Assembly (NCBI RefSeq): GCF_000247695.1
Contig: NW_004624778.1
Location: 9,030,961 to 9,094,960, forward strand
Length of the DNA: 64,000 nucleotides
DNA from: Heterocephalus glaber
Lineage: Eukaryota > Chordata > Mammalia > Rodentia > Bathyergidae
Reading direction: 5' to 3'
The notes beneath the pieces were generated by a model. The model was not told where the DNA came from and did no database searches. It was given only the letters and a program-made list of their open reading frames with translations. Shown piece by piece: positions 46,026-57,185 of the stretch (its first letter is position 1; each line of letters begins with the position of its first letter). The translations under genes and the position numbers were made by a program.

Positions 46026-46845
46026 TCTTAGCATCTGGACCGACTTCCTGGTCTTAGAGATGAAGAACACTATAAATTGCAGATAGATAGACTTTGAATA
46101 TTTAACACGTGAAATTGTCAGACTAAGAGAAACTATAGATATTAAAGAATTTGGGGTGTCAGCTACTTTCAGGGAGGCCCTCATTCTGTCCCAAACAGAG
46201 ACACTTCTCCCAAAGTCCACTCAGCAGCAGGTCATCACCCTCCCCTGCCTATGCGCAGAGCTGGTGCTCCAGAAACACTTTGGATAAATTTTTGAGTTTC
46301 AGACAGGAGAGTGGCCTTGGGCTCCAAGCCAAATATTTAACTCCTTTCTGCTCCAGTTTACCTGCCTCAGGTCTGTGCTGGATGGGCCATGTTGGATGGA
46401 GCTGATCCCACAAGTTAGGGGCAGAGTTACCATGGGGATGAAGGTCACTGTGGGACACCAGCTTGACAGGGTCCAGCCTAACAGAACCTTCCCGAGCCAG
46501 GCACTCTCCTGCCTGCTTACATCCATTCCCATCTGCCCTGGCCTGCCCTCCCCTGCACCGCCCCCCAACCAAATCAAGAGCACTATATTTCCCAAACCCC
46601 ATTTCACAGCTACATTGTTTTATATGGCCCCTCCAAAATACCTTGAATAGTCCTTTTTTATCGCTCCCATTTTCTGAAAACTCCAGCTGCTTCTCTGAAA
46701 CCATCCAAATCTAATTAACCACAGAAGCTGGAGTTAGGGAGTGTGGCTCACTTTCAGGGCCTTAGCATACCCATTCAGGCCTTCTTTCAATATGGGCACA
46801 AAACCAGGAATTTCTAATAATTGTATCTATGGGCCTGGAAGGGGG
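46023..46845. other. Unique, somewhat GC-rich sequence
   Basis: The 151-codon minus-strand frame (46249-46704) and three frames on the opposite or parallel registers overlap; their existence reflects few stops in GC-rich DNA. No domain recognised. Confidence 0.35.
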
Positions 46846-46876
46846 AGAAAAAGAAAAGAAAAAGAAAGAAAGAAAG
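46846..46876. repeat. AAAG-rich simple repeat
   Basis: Imperfect GAAA/AAAG run of about 30 bases. Confidence 0.9.
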
Positions 46877-48394
46877 CTGCTAATAAGTAGGTTTGTGAAA
46901 GGAGGGAGATCAGCCCCACATATGAACTTGGCAGCCTGGCCCCGAGGAACTTGGAGACAATGCCACGGGGGATCTAAAGCTTAGCCTTCTGACTCAAATC
47001 TTGTGAGAACATACCCAGGCTATGAATAGAGAGCCGAGTCTCAGCTCTAAATTGTCCCAGCCCAGACTCATTGAAATGTCTTCTCACAGAATTAAAAGAG
47101 AAGTGGCCGGGAAAGTTTGCTGAATATCAATGAGCCTATGCTTAGAAGTGCAAGATGGAGAAACTCAGAGGTTGATTCCTGAATGGCATGGATTAAAACA
47201 AAAGGCACATGTTGGGTCTTTGCCAGGTGCCCCTGATGGGAAAGGCACTGTGCTCTTCAGGGAGCTGTGGCCAGTGGAGCCTACCTGGGCTTACCTGACA
47301 TCCTGGAATGCCCTCCTGGGCTTCGGGGGCCTTGGGAAACCACTTGCTCAGTCCTTATGTCGCCTTTAACAGAGGAGAATGGAGACTTGAAGGAGAAGGG
47401 AGCTTCCACATGCTCCCTCAGCTTCTTCTCCCTGTGCCACTTCCCCAGAACACCTTCCTCACCTTTATTACACAGTCACCTCAAATATTTTGTAAAGAAA
47501 GATGTTGTACAAATAAATGACCATATCCATATTTTCAGGCCCATTTTGAAGGCCAGTATCTCCCTAAAGTTGTCCACGGTGCATGTCTGAGCTGTCCCAA
47601 GGTCTCGTTCTGCCCTGTGCTCCTGTGATTCCTACAGCCACCCTCTCAGAATGACCTGCCTACCTGGCCTCCCATCACTCCTTTTTTTCCTGCTCTGGAG
47701 AGAAAACTAAGGGCCCAGGAACTGCCACTTAGACTTCTGGGATTTCCCACAATTCCTGATGCTTACAAGGTCGTTAGTCAACATGATTTGGTTAGAAAAA
47801 TGACTGGCCCACACTGTGCCTGGAATTCAGGTCTTCCAACTCTCAAAATAATTAAAATTTTACTACACTATGCTTAAATGTTCTTTTCAGTGATTGGTTG
47901 ATTTACTTATTTTGATCATTACAGGAGTAGAAGTAAAAAAGGAGCAAAGGAGTTACTCTTCTGTGGCCTATGGTGTGCTAACAGTGGACAAGCTATAAAA
48001 AGAATTAATTTATATATGAATGTTCATACACATGCATGTTTCTATGTATATGTATACAAATGAACATCAGGAAAGATAGTGGATATGGTTTAACAGAAAA
48101 ATTACAAAGGAGAAGGCAGGTTTTTGTTTTTTTTCTGGAAAGATGCCGATAGTCTCTCATTATAGAGAAAGTGAACTGCGCGTTTTTACAACCAGCACAG
48201 ACTAGGCAATGCACAATGTGGCACTTGAAGGACACCAAACACAAAGTGAAATGCATAATAATGTGACTCCTTGGTCTTGGTCATCTTCTTTGCTACTTTC
48301 TTTGCTACTTTTGCTACCCTACAGAAGGAACTGAAGATTCCATGCCCAGCTCACGTCAATTTCGGGGTCCTGCCTCAGTGTCCTTCCCCTGTCC
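46877..48394. other. Unique non-coding sequence
   Basis: No recognised gene or named repeat. Overlapping plus-strand frames at 47130-47590 (70-107 codons) have no family features. Confidence 0.35.
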
Positions 48395-48520
48395 AAGTTA
48401 GGTAACGCTTAGTGCCAATTGTTTATGGTAGTTATGTTTACCCCTGGGTTCAAATCCCAGCTTCACTACTTGGCCTATAGCAAGCACTGTATGTGAGCTG
48501 TTACTAATATTGTAATTATT
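48395..48520 (+). repeat. MIR SINE, 5' half (sense)
   Basis: TATGGTAGTTATGTTTACCC, CTGGGTTCAAATCCCAGCTT and CACTACTTGGCCTATAGCAA match the tRNA-derived 5' part and start of the MIR core. Confidence 0.8.
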
Positions 48521-49146
48521 TTTCCACCTCTGGGAACGGGCTTTGTTTTGTACACAAAGCACATAAATTGTCCAATTAGCCAGTTTAGGGCTGCAGCTGG
48601 GGTTAGATGATCCCAGAAGAAGACTAAGCACATATATCCAAGCAAAGTAAAAGAGCAAAGGAGGAAAAATGTCAACTTTAGTAAACTTTGTTTATGATCA
48701 AAAAATTTCCACCAGCAGCACTACGTGTTTTAGTATTTATCTTCCAGAGGACTTGCCTTAAAGCAGAATGTGCTCTTGAGTGGAGACCAGAACACAGCTT
48801 CCTGCCTTGTCAGGAGTCTGAACCAAGCTCCTTGGCTTCCTGTAGAGGCTCTTCTGGTCTCTGGTGCTAGCTAGCCACAGCTATGTCCACGGACAGTTCC
48901 CCCTTCGCTCAGGGCCTCTTTCCTTGCCTCTCTCAGCCTTTACTCCCCTCCCCTTGGCCTCCCCAGCATGGAACATCTGGATCAGCCTCAGGAAAGGGTT
49001 ATGAAGAGGTAAAACTCTGAACTCCATCTAGCCAGATGCTGCCAGGTGGGGAAGCCACATCTGGACACTCACAGAGACAACAGCACTGCACTGATGTAGC
49101 TCATGCTGAGAACCTCTGTGTTGCTCTTCCTGATACAGCAAAGATA
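48521..49146. other. Unique non-coding sequence
   Basis: No feature recognised. Confidence 0.4.
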
Positions 49147-49336
49147 TAGTGGACCACTGACTTGCGAACTTCAATTGGTTCCCAAGTACTGGTTGTAAGT
49201 AAGTCAATACAGCTGAGATACTGAGATGTTTACCTGGGTACAAGCTATAGATAACAAGAGGCAGATGAATCTTCTATTAAGCTAATTAACTCAAGCTGTT
49301 TATATGTCAGGCTGGTTGTAACTTGAGGGTCCACTG
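49147..49336. mobile_element. Small inverted-repeat DNA transposon (mariner/Tigger-like MITE)
   Basis: Left end TAGTGGACCACTGACTTGCG pairs with the reverse complement of the right end (CAGTGGACCCTCAAGTTACA), giving terminal inverted repeats of roughly 20 bases with one gap and a few mismatches. A TA precedes the left end (49145-49146). It is 190 bp long with no transposase, so a non-autonomous copy. The inner repeats CTGGTTGTAAGTAAGTC and CTGGTTGTAACTTGAG also resemble each other. Family is inferred from ends and TA site only. Confidence 0.65.
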
Positions 49337-50000
49337 TGGTTTGAAAACTGCAAAGAGGAGCCTCAACACATGGTAAGCTAGAAACTTTCCATCACTCTCT
49401 ACTTTCCTTCTCAGGATCTTCTTCCTTCAATACCTTCTGCTTTCTAACTACTCAAGCTGTGTGCTAGTTGCCTTCTGGCTACTCATGAAAGTTAGCTATA
49501 ACCCTGCACATACTTCTGCCCTATCAGGACCTGTGTTTGAATTTGTCTCTTACTTCCTCACCTCCACATTTCCCTAGTGTGTGTCTCTCATTACTGAAGG
49601 AATTGGCTCAGCTGGGATCTGGTATCATATTTACAGATACAAAAGACCTCCTGGCTGCTGATAGGTTTGGTCTGCTTCATCAGAGTGGTCTACAGACTTC
49701 AGAATAGAACAGAGTTTATACATAAAGGTAGAATATCATGCCAAGTAACAGACCTGAGTGAGAATAGTTTAAGGACAAGGACTGGGACTTGCTGGTATCT
49801 TTACAAATCATATTGCATGCTGAGGCCCTGTGTGAGAAGAAAGAAATAAAATCTATCAGAGACACAGTTCTAATTTAGCTGTGGGCCAGGCAAGGAGTTG
49901 TCCAGCTGCATGTTAATAAAGAAAGGTGTTCCTTTGGAAATTTTTACTTGTGTTTTATACTGTGGATACGCAGCTTATAGATTTTTAGTTTTGGATAAGA
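49337..50000. other. Unique non-coding sequence
   Basis: No gene or named repeat. Confidence 0.4.
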
Positions 50001-50110
50001 GGAATGCTAGAACTATGAAACTCAGGAAGTTTTACAGTTTACCCTCCCCATTTTGCAGTTGTGAATATGGCAAGCGAAGAAGGGAAAATAACTGAACCCC
50101 AGGGCAAGGT
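50001..50110. repeat. Ancient SINE-like fragment
   Basis: AACTATGAAACTCAGGAAGT, TACCCTCCCCATTTTGCAGT and ACTGAACCCCAGGGCAAGGT match the same old family as 11085-11190, in its 'ccccctcattttacagatgagg' part. Confidence 0.45.
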
Positions 50111-52359
50111 GATATCCTATGAGTTTGGGAACAACTACCAAGATTTTGTATATTGAAGATGGAAGAAGTTACCCTGCAGATTATGGAAAGGATGAGGCCC
50201 CCTTGACTCAATCCATCTTTCTCCTTGGTTTGAGAATTCTCAGAAACCAGCTGAATTTGCCCCATTCAATAACAAAAGTAAAAAAAAAAAATAAGGTAAA
50301 AAGAAAAAACTTGGAACGTGCAAAGAATTTGAAATAACACATTAACACAGGCGAAAATGTCATCCTGTGGTCTCAACATATTAGTGACCCTGTGCTCTTG
50401 CAAATGTCACTTTTTCCTGCTGGTGTGCTGGCTCATGCACACCAAGACATCTTTCCCTAACTACAATCTCAGTAACTTCATTTTAGTAACTTGAAATAGG
50501 CCAAGATGTAAGTATTTACACCACAGAAATCAGCAAATGTTACAAATCAGAGATTTTTGTTGTTATTGAGGTCGTTTACTAGGGACCTTCCTTCCCAAGA
50601 GCTCTATTTAGCTTATCAGAGACTATCTTAACTCAGCTTACTTCCGGATCCCAAGTTTAAGAATTGTAATCAGACCAAACTGGCAGGTCTTTATCTAGAA
50701 AAAAGACACTGGAGGCTTAAGGCTCTTTTTGATGAATCAAAAGCACATCTTGAGCTCCTGGCTGCCACCTTAGATTGGAAACAGGAGCATCTGAGTGGCT
50801 ATGATCTTTCATGTTCCATTGCTGCTCTGTATAGGTCATTCCTCATTCCTACTGTGGGGATCCAAAAGACAGAGAGGTCCTCTGAGCAGATGTAACTTGG
50901 GAGAGAGAGACACACACTCTGATGTTTTCCCTTTACCTGAAGACTTTTTACAGGTGTTATGATCAGTGCCTATACGCAACCCCAAAAGAGGTTACATACT
51001 TCCTTTCAAACTATACTTGACTTTTTACTGTTGAGTTTCATAACATTAGAATATATAGAAGAAGCATGAGGTGAGGGTGGAAGTGTGGGAGCAAAAACAG
51101 AATACTTAAAATAACAGTTATATCCTTGCATACCAACAGCTAAGAAACCTTAGTCCCTTAGATTCTTCATCAGCCTTTCCTGGGTGAGTAGGAGTCAGAG
51201 ACTGAGATGTGGGTAGAGATGATGATTGCATTCGTGGCAGGATTTAAGGAAGAACCCATAGAATATTTCCTGCCACATTAGGCACATGACTTTATAATGT
51301 CGTTTCCCTTGTTAAGCATTTGGGAAATCAGATTTATTATTTCTGCTTAACAATCCATGAAACTTTACAAATGTCAAATCTAGAAAGGTTTGGGGCTGCC
51401 AGTTTTGAGGTCAGAGAGGAAAGGCCTTGTGGACAAGGGAAAGATAAAAAGAGTAGGTGCTAATAAAAGGGGTTTTTAAAAGTCTCATAATTTTGCTTTA
51501 GACTGGCTTAACTCTTTGTTCCTCTTATACCAGTGAGAAATTGGTCCTTTCAGATATTGAGTATTTCCATGTAATGTTAATTAGCAGCCAATAAATCAGA
51601 ATATCTGAATCATCCAATTAAATGAATTCTTTTTCTAAAATTTTTGTAAACAACGGAATGACAGGCCTTAAGAAGCGGTGAGTTCTCAACATCTTCAGTA
51701 AGAAACTGAGCAATAATTAGGGTTTTTAGGATGTTGTAATGGGAGTTCCTGAATTGAATGAGTGATTGTAATCAATCCACCTGGAAGAGGCTAAGATTCT
51801 CCATTAGGTGAAAGTGATTATTCTTTATGGGTTTTATACAACGTGAACAAAGCACCCAAATTCTATAGCTGTGCATCTCCCCACCTCTGTACCCTGACCA
51901 TGTAAGAGGGAATTGAGTCTGATCACCTAGGCCAGGAGCCAAGTCTTCTTGTCTGAGGAAGAAGCCTCAGTTTTTAGCTTTCTATTCCACTGTCTTTCTA
52001 CCTGCCCACTCCCTTTTGGGACTGAACAATAAAGATTCTTAGTCTTTTCTGTCTTTCTTAGGAAAGCTATTTTTCAAACTGCTTTATTATCTATGATTTA
52101 ATATGATGCCCAACTGAGATGCATTGGCATTTTAAAGAAGGTTGTTCAGAAAATGTATGACCAAATCCAAAGAAATAGCATATATTTATTGGTGAAATCC
52201 CAAGGACTCAAGATGGGACTGTTATGTAAGTGTGAGCTAAATGAAGGATAATGTTTAAACAGAGGATAAGTAAATAGTTTATGCTAGCAACATTGTTTCA
52301 TAGTGCTTTCACTTAAACTTTTTTAACAATAAAAACAAAGCTGCCAGAAAGGTACATTT
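50111..52359. other. Unique non-coding sequence
   Basis: About 2.2 kb without recognised gene, RNA or named repeat. An A-rich stretch lies at 50280-50310. Confidence 0.4.
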
Positions 52360-52445
52360 GGGGGGGGGGGGGGTACCTGGGATTGAACTCTGGACCTTGT
52401 GCTTGCCAGGCAGGGGGTGGAACCAGTGAGCTAAATCCCCGACCA
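52360..52445 (-). mobile_element. ID-like SINE with a poly-G in place of its tail
   Basis: Family body: GGTACCTGGGATTGAACTCT, GGACCTTGTGCTTGCCAGGC, ACCAGTGAGCTAAATCCCCG. Where the other copies have poly-T there are three T and then G14 (52360-52373). No clear target duplication seen. Body is more diverged than in the other copies. Confidence 0.85.
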
Positions 52446-52479
52446 ATGTGTGTATTACATACATGAACTTGATCTACAT

Positions 52480-52595
52480 TATGTTTTCACTAATGATTAC
52501 CTACCATGTACCAGACACAGTGCTAAGCTCTGAGAAAACCTTGAAAAGCCAAGCAGACACGGTGACTCTGAAGCTTACAGTCCAGGGCACGCACT
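52480..52595 (-). repeat. L2 LINE scrap (antisense)
   Basis: GATTACCTACCATGTACCAG, ACACAGTGCTAAGCTCTGAG and CTCTGAAGCTTACAGTCCAG follow the antisense L2 end. Confidence 0.65.
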
Positions 52596-53569
52596 CTCTA
52601 AAATGTCTGGCAGTGAAATCCTCTTAACAAGTCCAGAATTCTCCCTATTATGTTATAGCTGTTTCCAAGGGAATTTATTTTTTAAAAAATGGCAAAAATG
52701 TCATTGGGAAACTTTTCACTTAGAGGGATCCCTAGATGATATCAGATTTTTGATGATATTCTATGGGTAAAGAGAGCACTGTGGAGGCTCTAGGCAAAAT
52801 TGTCTTCTCTGGTCAGCACTGATGAACCCAGCTGATGCGTTCTCCATCTTCCCCTTCCCTTTTCCTGCCACATCTTCTTTCCCCCACAGTAGAGGCACCC
52901 CTGCTAGGAAAAACAAAAGGAATAGCAATAGGATTAATCTCCTTCTTGGAGAAAGGACAGAAAGGCTAAACACACCAGAGAACCCAAGGTCCTGATGTTT
53001 AGCCCTACCTCGACCTCTCCCAAAAGGCCCTGTCACATCTTTCCCGGGATCTCCCAGAAGCCCCAAGGAGCATCAGCCACAGGAAAGATTCAGCCAGGCC
53101 TTTGGAGGGAGGTCTGGTGAGGAAGTGAATCCAGGCAACTCTATCATCTGCTCCGTGGGAGATGAGCCTGGTGAGCTCAGAGGCCTGTTTTTCTCTTAAC
53201 AGATGCAAGAAAGGAGCCGGAAAAGGTCAGAGATAAATGCAGCCCTCACTTTGTTCTGCATATTCAAAAGGATTCTCCAAAGAAAAGCCCAAAATATACA
53301 TGCATTCACTCAACCTTTTCTTGTCAGGCACAGGGTTTCAGAAATGGCCATGATAGAGTAATCACTGAGGAAATCTTTGCAGGTCTGCAAAATAGCAGAG
53401 TTTATGAGCAGGGCCCCCCAGAAAGAGTCTACTTCACGAAGGATGCACTGGACTGGTGGGAGGAAGAGAAGCTTGGAAACAGAATACTGCCTTGAGAAAT
53501 TACTCCCAGAGGAGAGCAAAAAGTTCATAGGGAAAGTGCCAGAAAGGGGAAAAGAGAGGGAGACTGGAA
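52596..53569. other. Unique sequence, no exon supported
   Basis: A pyrimidine-rich stretch ending TTCCCCCACAG at about 52880-52890 looks like a splice acceptor on the plus strand, but no open frame or donor of convincing quality follows. The 101- and 67-codon minus-strand frames overlap it and are not supported. Confidence 0.3.
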
Positions 53570-53720
53570 CACTGTCATCAGAGGCGGCTGGAATTGGAAA
53601 CAGTCCAAGACGTCATCATGGCTGACATCCCAGCGCATAATCAGAAATTCCTTTCAATTATGTGGGAAAAGTCTCTGCATTGTCAGCCCAGATGCCCTGG
53701 TGAAGAAATAGCATGAAATG
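53570..53720. promoter_or_regulatory. Candidate conserved element with CRE-like site
   Basis: Repeat-free block with GACGTCAT at 53609-53616 (seven of eight of a CRE), a CAGCGCATAATCAG segment and TTCAATTATGTGG. Neighbouring CpGs are kept (GGCGGC, GCGCAT). A regulatory role is inferred from motifs only. Confidence 0.35.
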
Positions 53721-54189
53721 AGTCTCAGGGAAATGTCAGCGTGGGAGCAGGGTCTGAATGCCAGTGGCTTGGTTGGGGAAAAACAGGCCAGAGAGATGGG
53801 GCTGATGGAATAATCTGTTGTCCACCAAGCAACACAAAACCACATCCCTGAAGGTAAGGGACTCTGCACCCTGTATTACTGATGCAGACACCCATTTTCT
53901 CAACATTAGTCCAAAAAGTGATCCTGTAGCACCAAAACATCTCTTCCAGCTCAGTTTCCACAAAAAGGACTCAATCTGTTTTGGCAACCCTAATTCCTAC
54001 TTTGCCCTTCTATCCAATAAACTGGCCTATCTACCATTCTTCAAACCTTATAATGTTTCAAAAACCATTTCAAATCCTACCTTTCTGTAGTGGTGTTTAG
54101 CTACAATTAGTAGACCCTGTCCTATGATTCTTTTCACCCACATAATCCCTACCCACATAGTATATCAGAGCCAACTACCAGTAACAACA
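53721..54189. other. Unique non-coding sequence
   Basis: No feature recognised; four overlapping 70-90 codon frames on both strands are not supported. Confidence 0.35.
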
Positions 54190-54430
54190 TTAATAATAAA
54201 AATGATGGTGATATCAGCTAATACCTATGGATCCTTAACACCGAGCTAAATTAATTTATTCTTATACAAAAGAGTGAATAAACAGCGAAATTTTTGAATC
54301 TTTTTTGCAGAGTAAACTAAGACTTAGCTGGGTAAAATTAACCTATTCAAGATTATGCAAGTGGTCAAAGCTGATATACAAATTCCAGCTCTTCAGCATC
54401 CAGAGCCTGTTCTCTTAATACTGTGCTCTT
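54190..54430 (-). repeat. MIR SINE (antisense)
   Basis: CAGCTAATACCTATGGATCC, AAGACTTAGCTGGGTAAAAT, AACCTATTCAAGATTATGCA and CATCCAGAGCCTGTTCTCTT correspond in order to the reverse complement of MIR. Confidence 0.7.
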
Positions 54431-55017
54431 CTGCCTTCCTTACTCTTGGCTTACTGTCTATCTCCAGAGTAGGAAACAATGAATATCTGTTGTGTAGATC
54501 TAGCCTAGAGATAAGGTTCAGAAGAAAAGTTGTGTTTGACACCATCGAGACTGACCATTTCCCTCATTCAATGCCTACATTCCAAATGCTAAATTCTCCA
54601 CTGCCTGCTTTACAGATAAATTTGTTTACAAGTAGAAATACCAAAATGAAGTTTTAAAGAAGACATAGGACGGGGCTATCTATTACAGAGTTACCACAAA
54701 TGTTCTTGAAAAGAATTGGAAGAATATTTCCATCTTAGATAAGACCTTGGCTGGGAACTAGATTCTAACGTTAAGTACCATGGTGAATAATCAGTTCTAT
54801 CACATAAGAAAGTCGCTACATTATAATCATAGAGTCATAGTCTGTTACATAGATCTGGAGATGACTCCAAGAGCAACAAGTATGGATCTTTTTTGTTAAT
54901 CTGAGGTTAGACTGAGGACAGACCTGGTTCTTAGACATTCAGGGAGTTATTGGTAGAACTTTAAATGGGAAAACTAGAAAAGACCAACTCATAAAGGAGA
55001 CATGGAATCACTGATAG
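54431..55017. other. Mostly unique; one ancient repeat scrap
   Basis: At 54830-54890, ATAGAGTCATAGTCTGTTAC and GGAGATGACTCCAAGAGCAA may be the same old repeat as 11085-11190. No gene. Confidence 0.35.
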
Positions 55018-55200
55018 GGTTTAACACTTCTCAAAGTTCAGTGTGTACGCAAATAAAGTAGGGTCACGTCAGTGTTCAAATTTTGATTCAGCAGGCCCAG
55101 GATGGGGCCTGAGACTTAATATTCTTATTCTTAATATTTTTACCAAGCTCCCAAGTACAGGAACTTCACTTAAGGTAACCAGGGTCTAGACCAGCATTCA
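55018..55200 (+). repeat. MER5A-type hAT DNA transposon
   Basis: CACTTCTCAAAGTTCAGTGT, GATTCAGCAGGCCCAGGATG, GGGCCTGAGACTTAATATTC and CCAAGCTCCCAAGTACAGGA follow MER5A from left to right ends. Confidence 0.8.
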
Positions 55201-55640
55201 TTATAATGTGATCTATGTAATTTAAATTTTTCTAGTAGCTACATTTCTTCAGTTTTTATTTTTTTATCAGTACATGTTCATAGTATACAATAATTACATC
55301 CTTATGGACAGTTGGTACATGAATGTAACACATCTCAATTCTTTATTCATCCCCTTTCCTCCACCCCCCTCCATCTCTTCATCTCCTTCCCATCACAGAA
55401 GTTACAAAACCAAAATTTAGCATTAGTTATTTAATCTAATCTACACATCATATCATTATAACATATCAACATAAAATATACTCAAATACTTTGCATTATT
55501 TTTTCATACTAGGAGTTTGACATCTAGTACGTAGTTTAAATTTGCAGTACAGTGTGGACTAGTCACACTTCAAATCTTCCCTAGCCACGTGTGGCAAGTG
55601 GCTACCAGATTGGCACAACAGCAGTAAACCACATTTGTGT
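55201..55640 (+). repeat. Old DNA transposon split by an L1 tail
   Basis: Left part (to 55250): GATCTATGTAATTTAAATTT and TTCTAGTAGCTACATTTCTT. Right part (from 55416): TTTTCATACTAGGAGTTTGA, AGTACAGTGTGGACTAGTCA, CACGTGTGGCAAGTGGCTAC. Together they follow a widespread mammalian DNA-transposon sequence ('ctagtagccacat ... ccacatgtggctagtggcta'), probably hAT. I do not recall the exact family name. Confidence 0.6.
55251..55415 (-). repeat. L1 3' UTR fragment (antisense), nested
   Basis: Starts with the poly-T side TTTTATTTTTTTATCAGTAC, then CAATAATTACATCCTTATGG, CAGTTGGTACATGAATGTAA, CACATCTCAATTCTTTATTC and TCATCTCCTTCCCATCACAG. It is the same subfamily as 45515-45665 and interrupts the DNA transposon. 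Confidence 0.75.
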
Positions 55641-56280
55641 CACAGGCACACTGTCTCGTGGAATCTATTTTCATTAGAAGTCTTGCAACTCAATGAGACC
55701 AATTTGTTTCTAAGAACAGAGTTTGTTTCTGGCTAAGTCCTATGACTCTGTGCCCAGGTCTGAGTACACAGAGCAAGTAGTCCATAAAGACTTATTGATT
55801 AATTGCTTCTTGCTCCCTCTAAAAGGGAGACAATCTTCTTTCCCTATTATCTTCATGCATTCATGTTGTAGAGCTCAGGGTTCTTCCTTGGATCTGATGA
55901 TAGATTACAAGGCTTACAGCTTTCTTTCTTTTTCCTAGAATCTATGGTTTGTATCTACCCCAAAACTAGCTGCAGCTATTGCCCAGTTACCCTCCCAGCT
56001 TCCTCTTTATCTTCATAGCAAACAGTTCTACAGCCCTTCCTCATTCCTTTTTTGTAAAACTCATTAATCACCTCCACATTCTCCATGGAGCCAACTTCAA
56101 GCTCTTCTCAAATTTGGAGGCTTAAGTAGAACCTCAGAATCTAACAGAGGACAACTGGGGCTCTATATCAGATGCTCCTGCTTCAACATGCTCTCAGAAT
56201 TCAGGCTGCTGTTTACATACAGCCCTGAGAAAAATGGTCTGTGGTCAGAGTATCAAGTGTCTAAGGAAGAGCATAGTATG
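55641..56280. other. Unique non-coding sequence
   Basis: No feature recognised. Confidence 0.4.
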
Positions 56281-56470
56281 TGGTTAAGTGTTCCAGTTCC
56301 CGGATCAGATAGACTGTGATCAAATACCAGATCAGCACTGAAGCAGTATGTAAATCCTCTAAGCTTTAGAGTCTCCTCATAACTCAGATGAAATGGGACC
56401 ATCCAAGTACAGGACTCCAGACACAGTGTCAGTCAGTGGCAGGTTACTTTTACAGTGGGAAGTTTTTGAA
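56281..56470 (+). repeat. MIR SINE (sense)
   Basis: GTGGTTAAGTGTTCCAGTTC, GATAGACTGTGATCAAATAC, TTTAGAGTCTCCTCATAACT and ACACAGTGTCAGTCAGTGGC follow MIR from its start. Confidence 0.8.
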
Positions 56471-56779
56471 TTGTAAAGAAGGGAACTGATCTTCGTGGTG
56501 AGGCTCATCCAAAAAAAATACTATAGTTGAAAAGATGTGAACCCACTGTGAGTTTTACATATCTTTAAATAAAACAATTTCTATGTGAAATTATGCTAAC
56601 TGCAAGACCTAATTGTAACCCTTCTCTTATAGACCTGTCTTGGTTTCTCTTTCCTCCCCCTACTACCCAGAACTCTCAGATGACTTTCTGGCTCTTTAAG
56701 AACTAAGAATAGGTCTTTGCAATGAGCCCCCTAAAGGGATCTGCTGAGTAAGGGGCTTGTCTCCATGCTGCCCAAAGTC

Positions 56780-56960
56780 ACCCTCATGCAGTTTGCAAAT
56801 AAACAACTTCTCCCCTGGAAGAAAGAACAAATAATTCATAATTGGCAATTTGCATAATGAGTGGTGCATCTATGCAAATATAACATTTGGAATAATCTAT
56901 TAATATCTCAACTGTGATGTCTGTGGGCCACCACTTCCCATTCCAAAGAGCCAGCGCCAA
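56780..56960. promoter_or_regulatory. Candidate enhancer with inverted octamer sites
   Basis: Repeat-free AT-rich block: forkhead-like ATAAACA at 56799-56805, octamer ATTTGCAT at 56848-56855 and its exact reverse complement ATGCAAAT at 56872-56879, homeodomain-like AATAATTCATAATTGG, and TEAD-like CATTTGGAAT and CCATTCCAAAG, then GCCAGCGCCAAAT with a CpG. The density of canonical factor sites is unusual in this window. POU, forkhead and TEAD binding is inferred. Confidence 0.5.
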
Positions 56961-57034
56961 ATATTTTCTGACTCCTCTTGAGGTGAGAAGAGAGACTGAC
57001 AAGCTGCTGTCTTCTTGGGGTTCCAATTAGCAGT

Positions 57035-57185
57035 CTGGAGAGCACCAGAGTTGGAAGGCATCTCAGGGTCTGTATAATCCCCACTCCCACTCCCACCTCT
57101 CACATTAAGAAAGACTAGCCAGAAACGCAGAGAGCTCCCTAGGGTTATGCACTGTTGGAGGCAGAACCAAGGTCACAAGCCAGCT
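57035..57185. repeat. Ancient SINE-like fragment, weak
   Basis: CACCAGAGTTGGAAGGCATC, TCAGGGTCTGTATAATCCCC and AGAACCAAGGTCACAAGCCA resemble the family at 11085-11190. Confidence 0.4.

Noticed and set aside
46249..46704. 151-codon minus-strand frame as a gene
   Set aside because: Overlaps several frames on both strands in GC-richer DNA; no family resemblance.
52830..52960. Plus-strand exon after a good-looking splice acceptor
   Set aside because: Pyrimidine tract and CAG are present, but a TAG follows at once and no donor with a useful frame was found.
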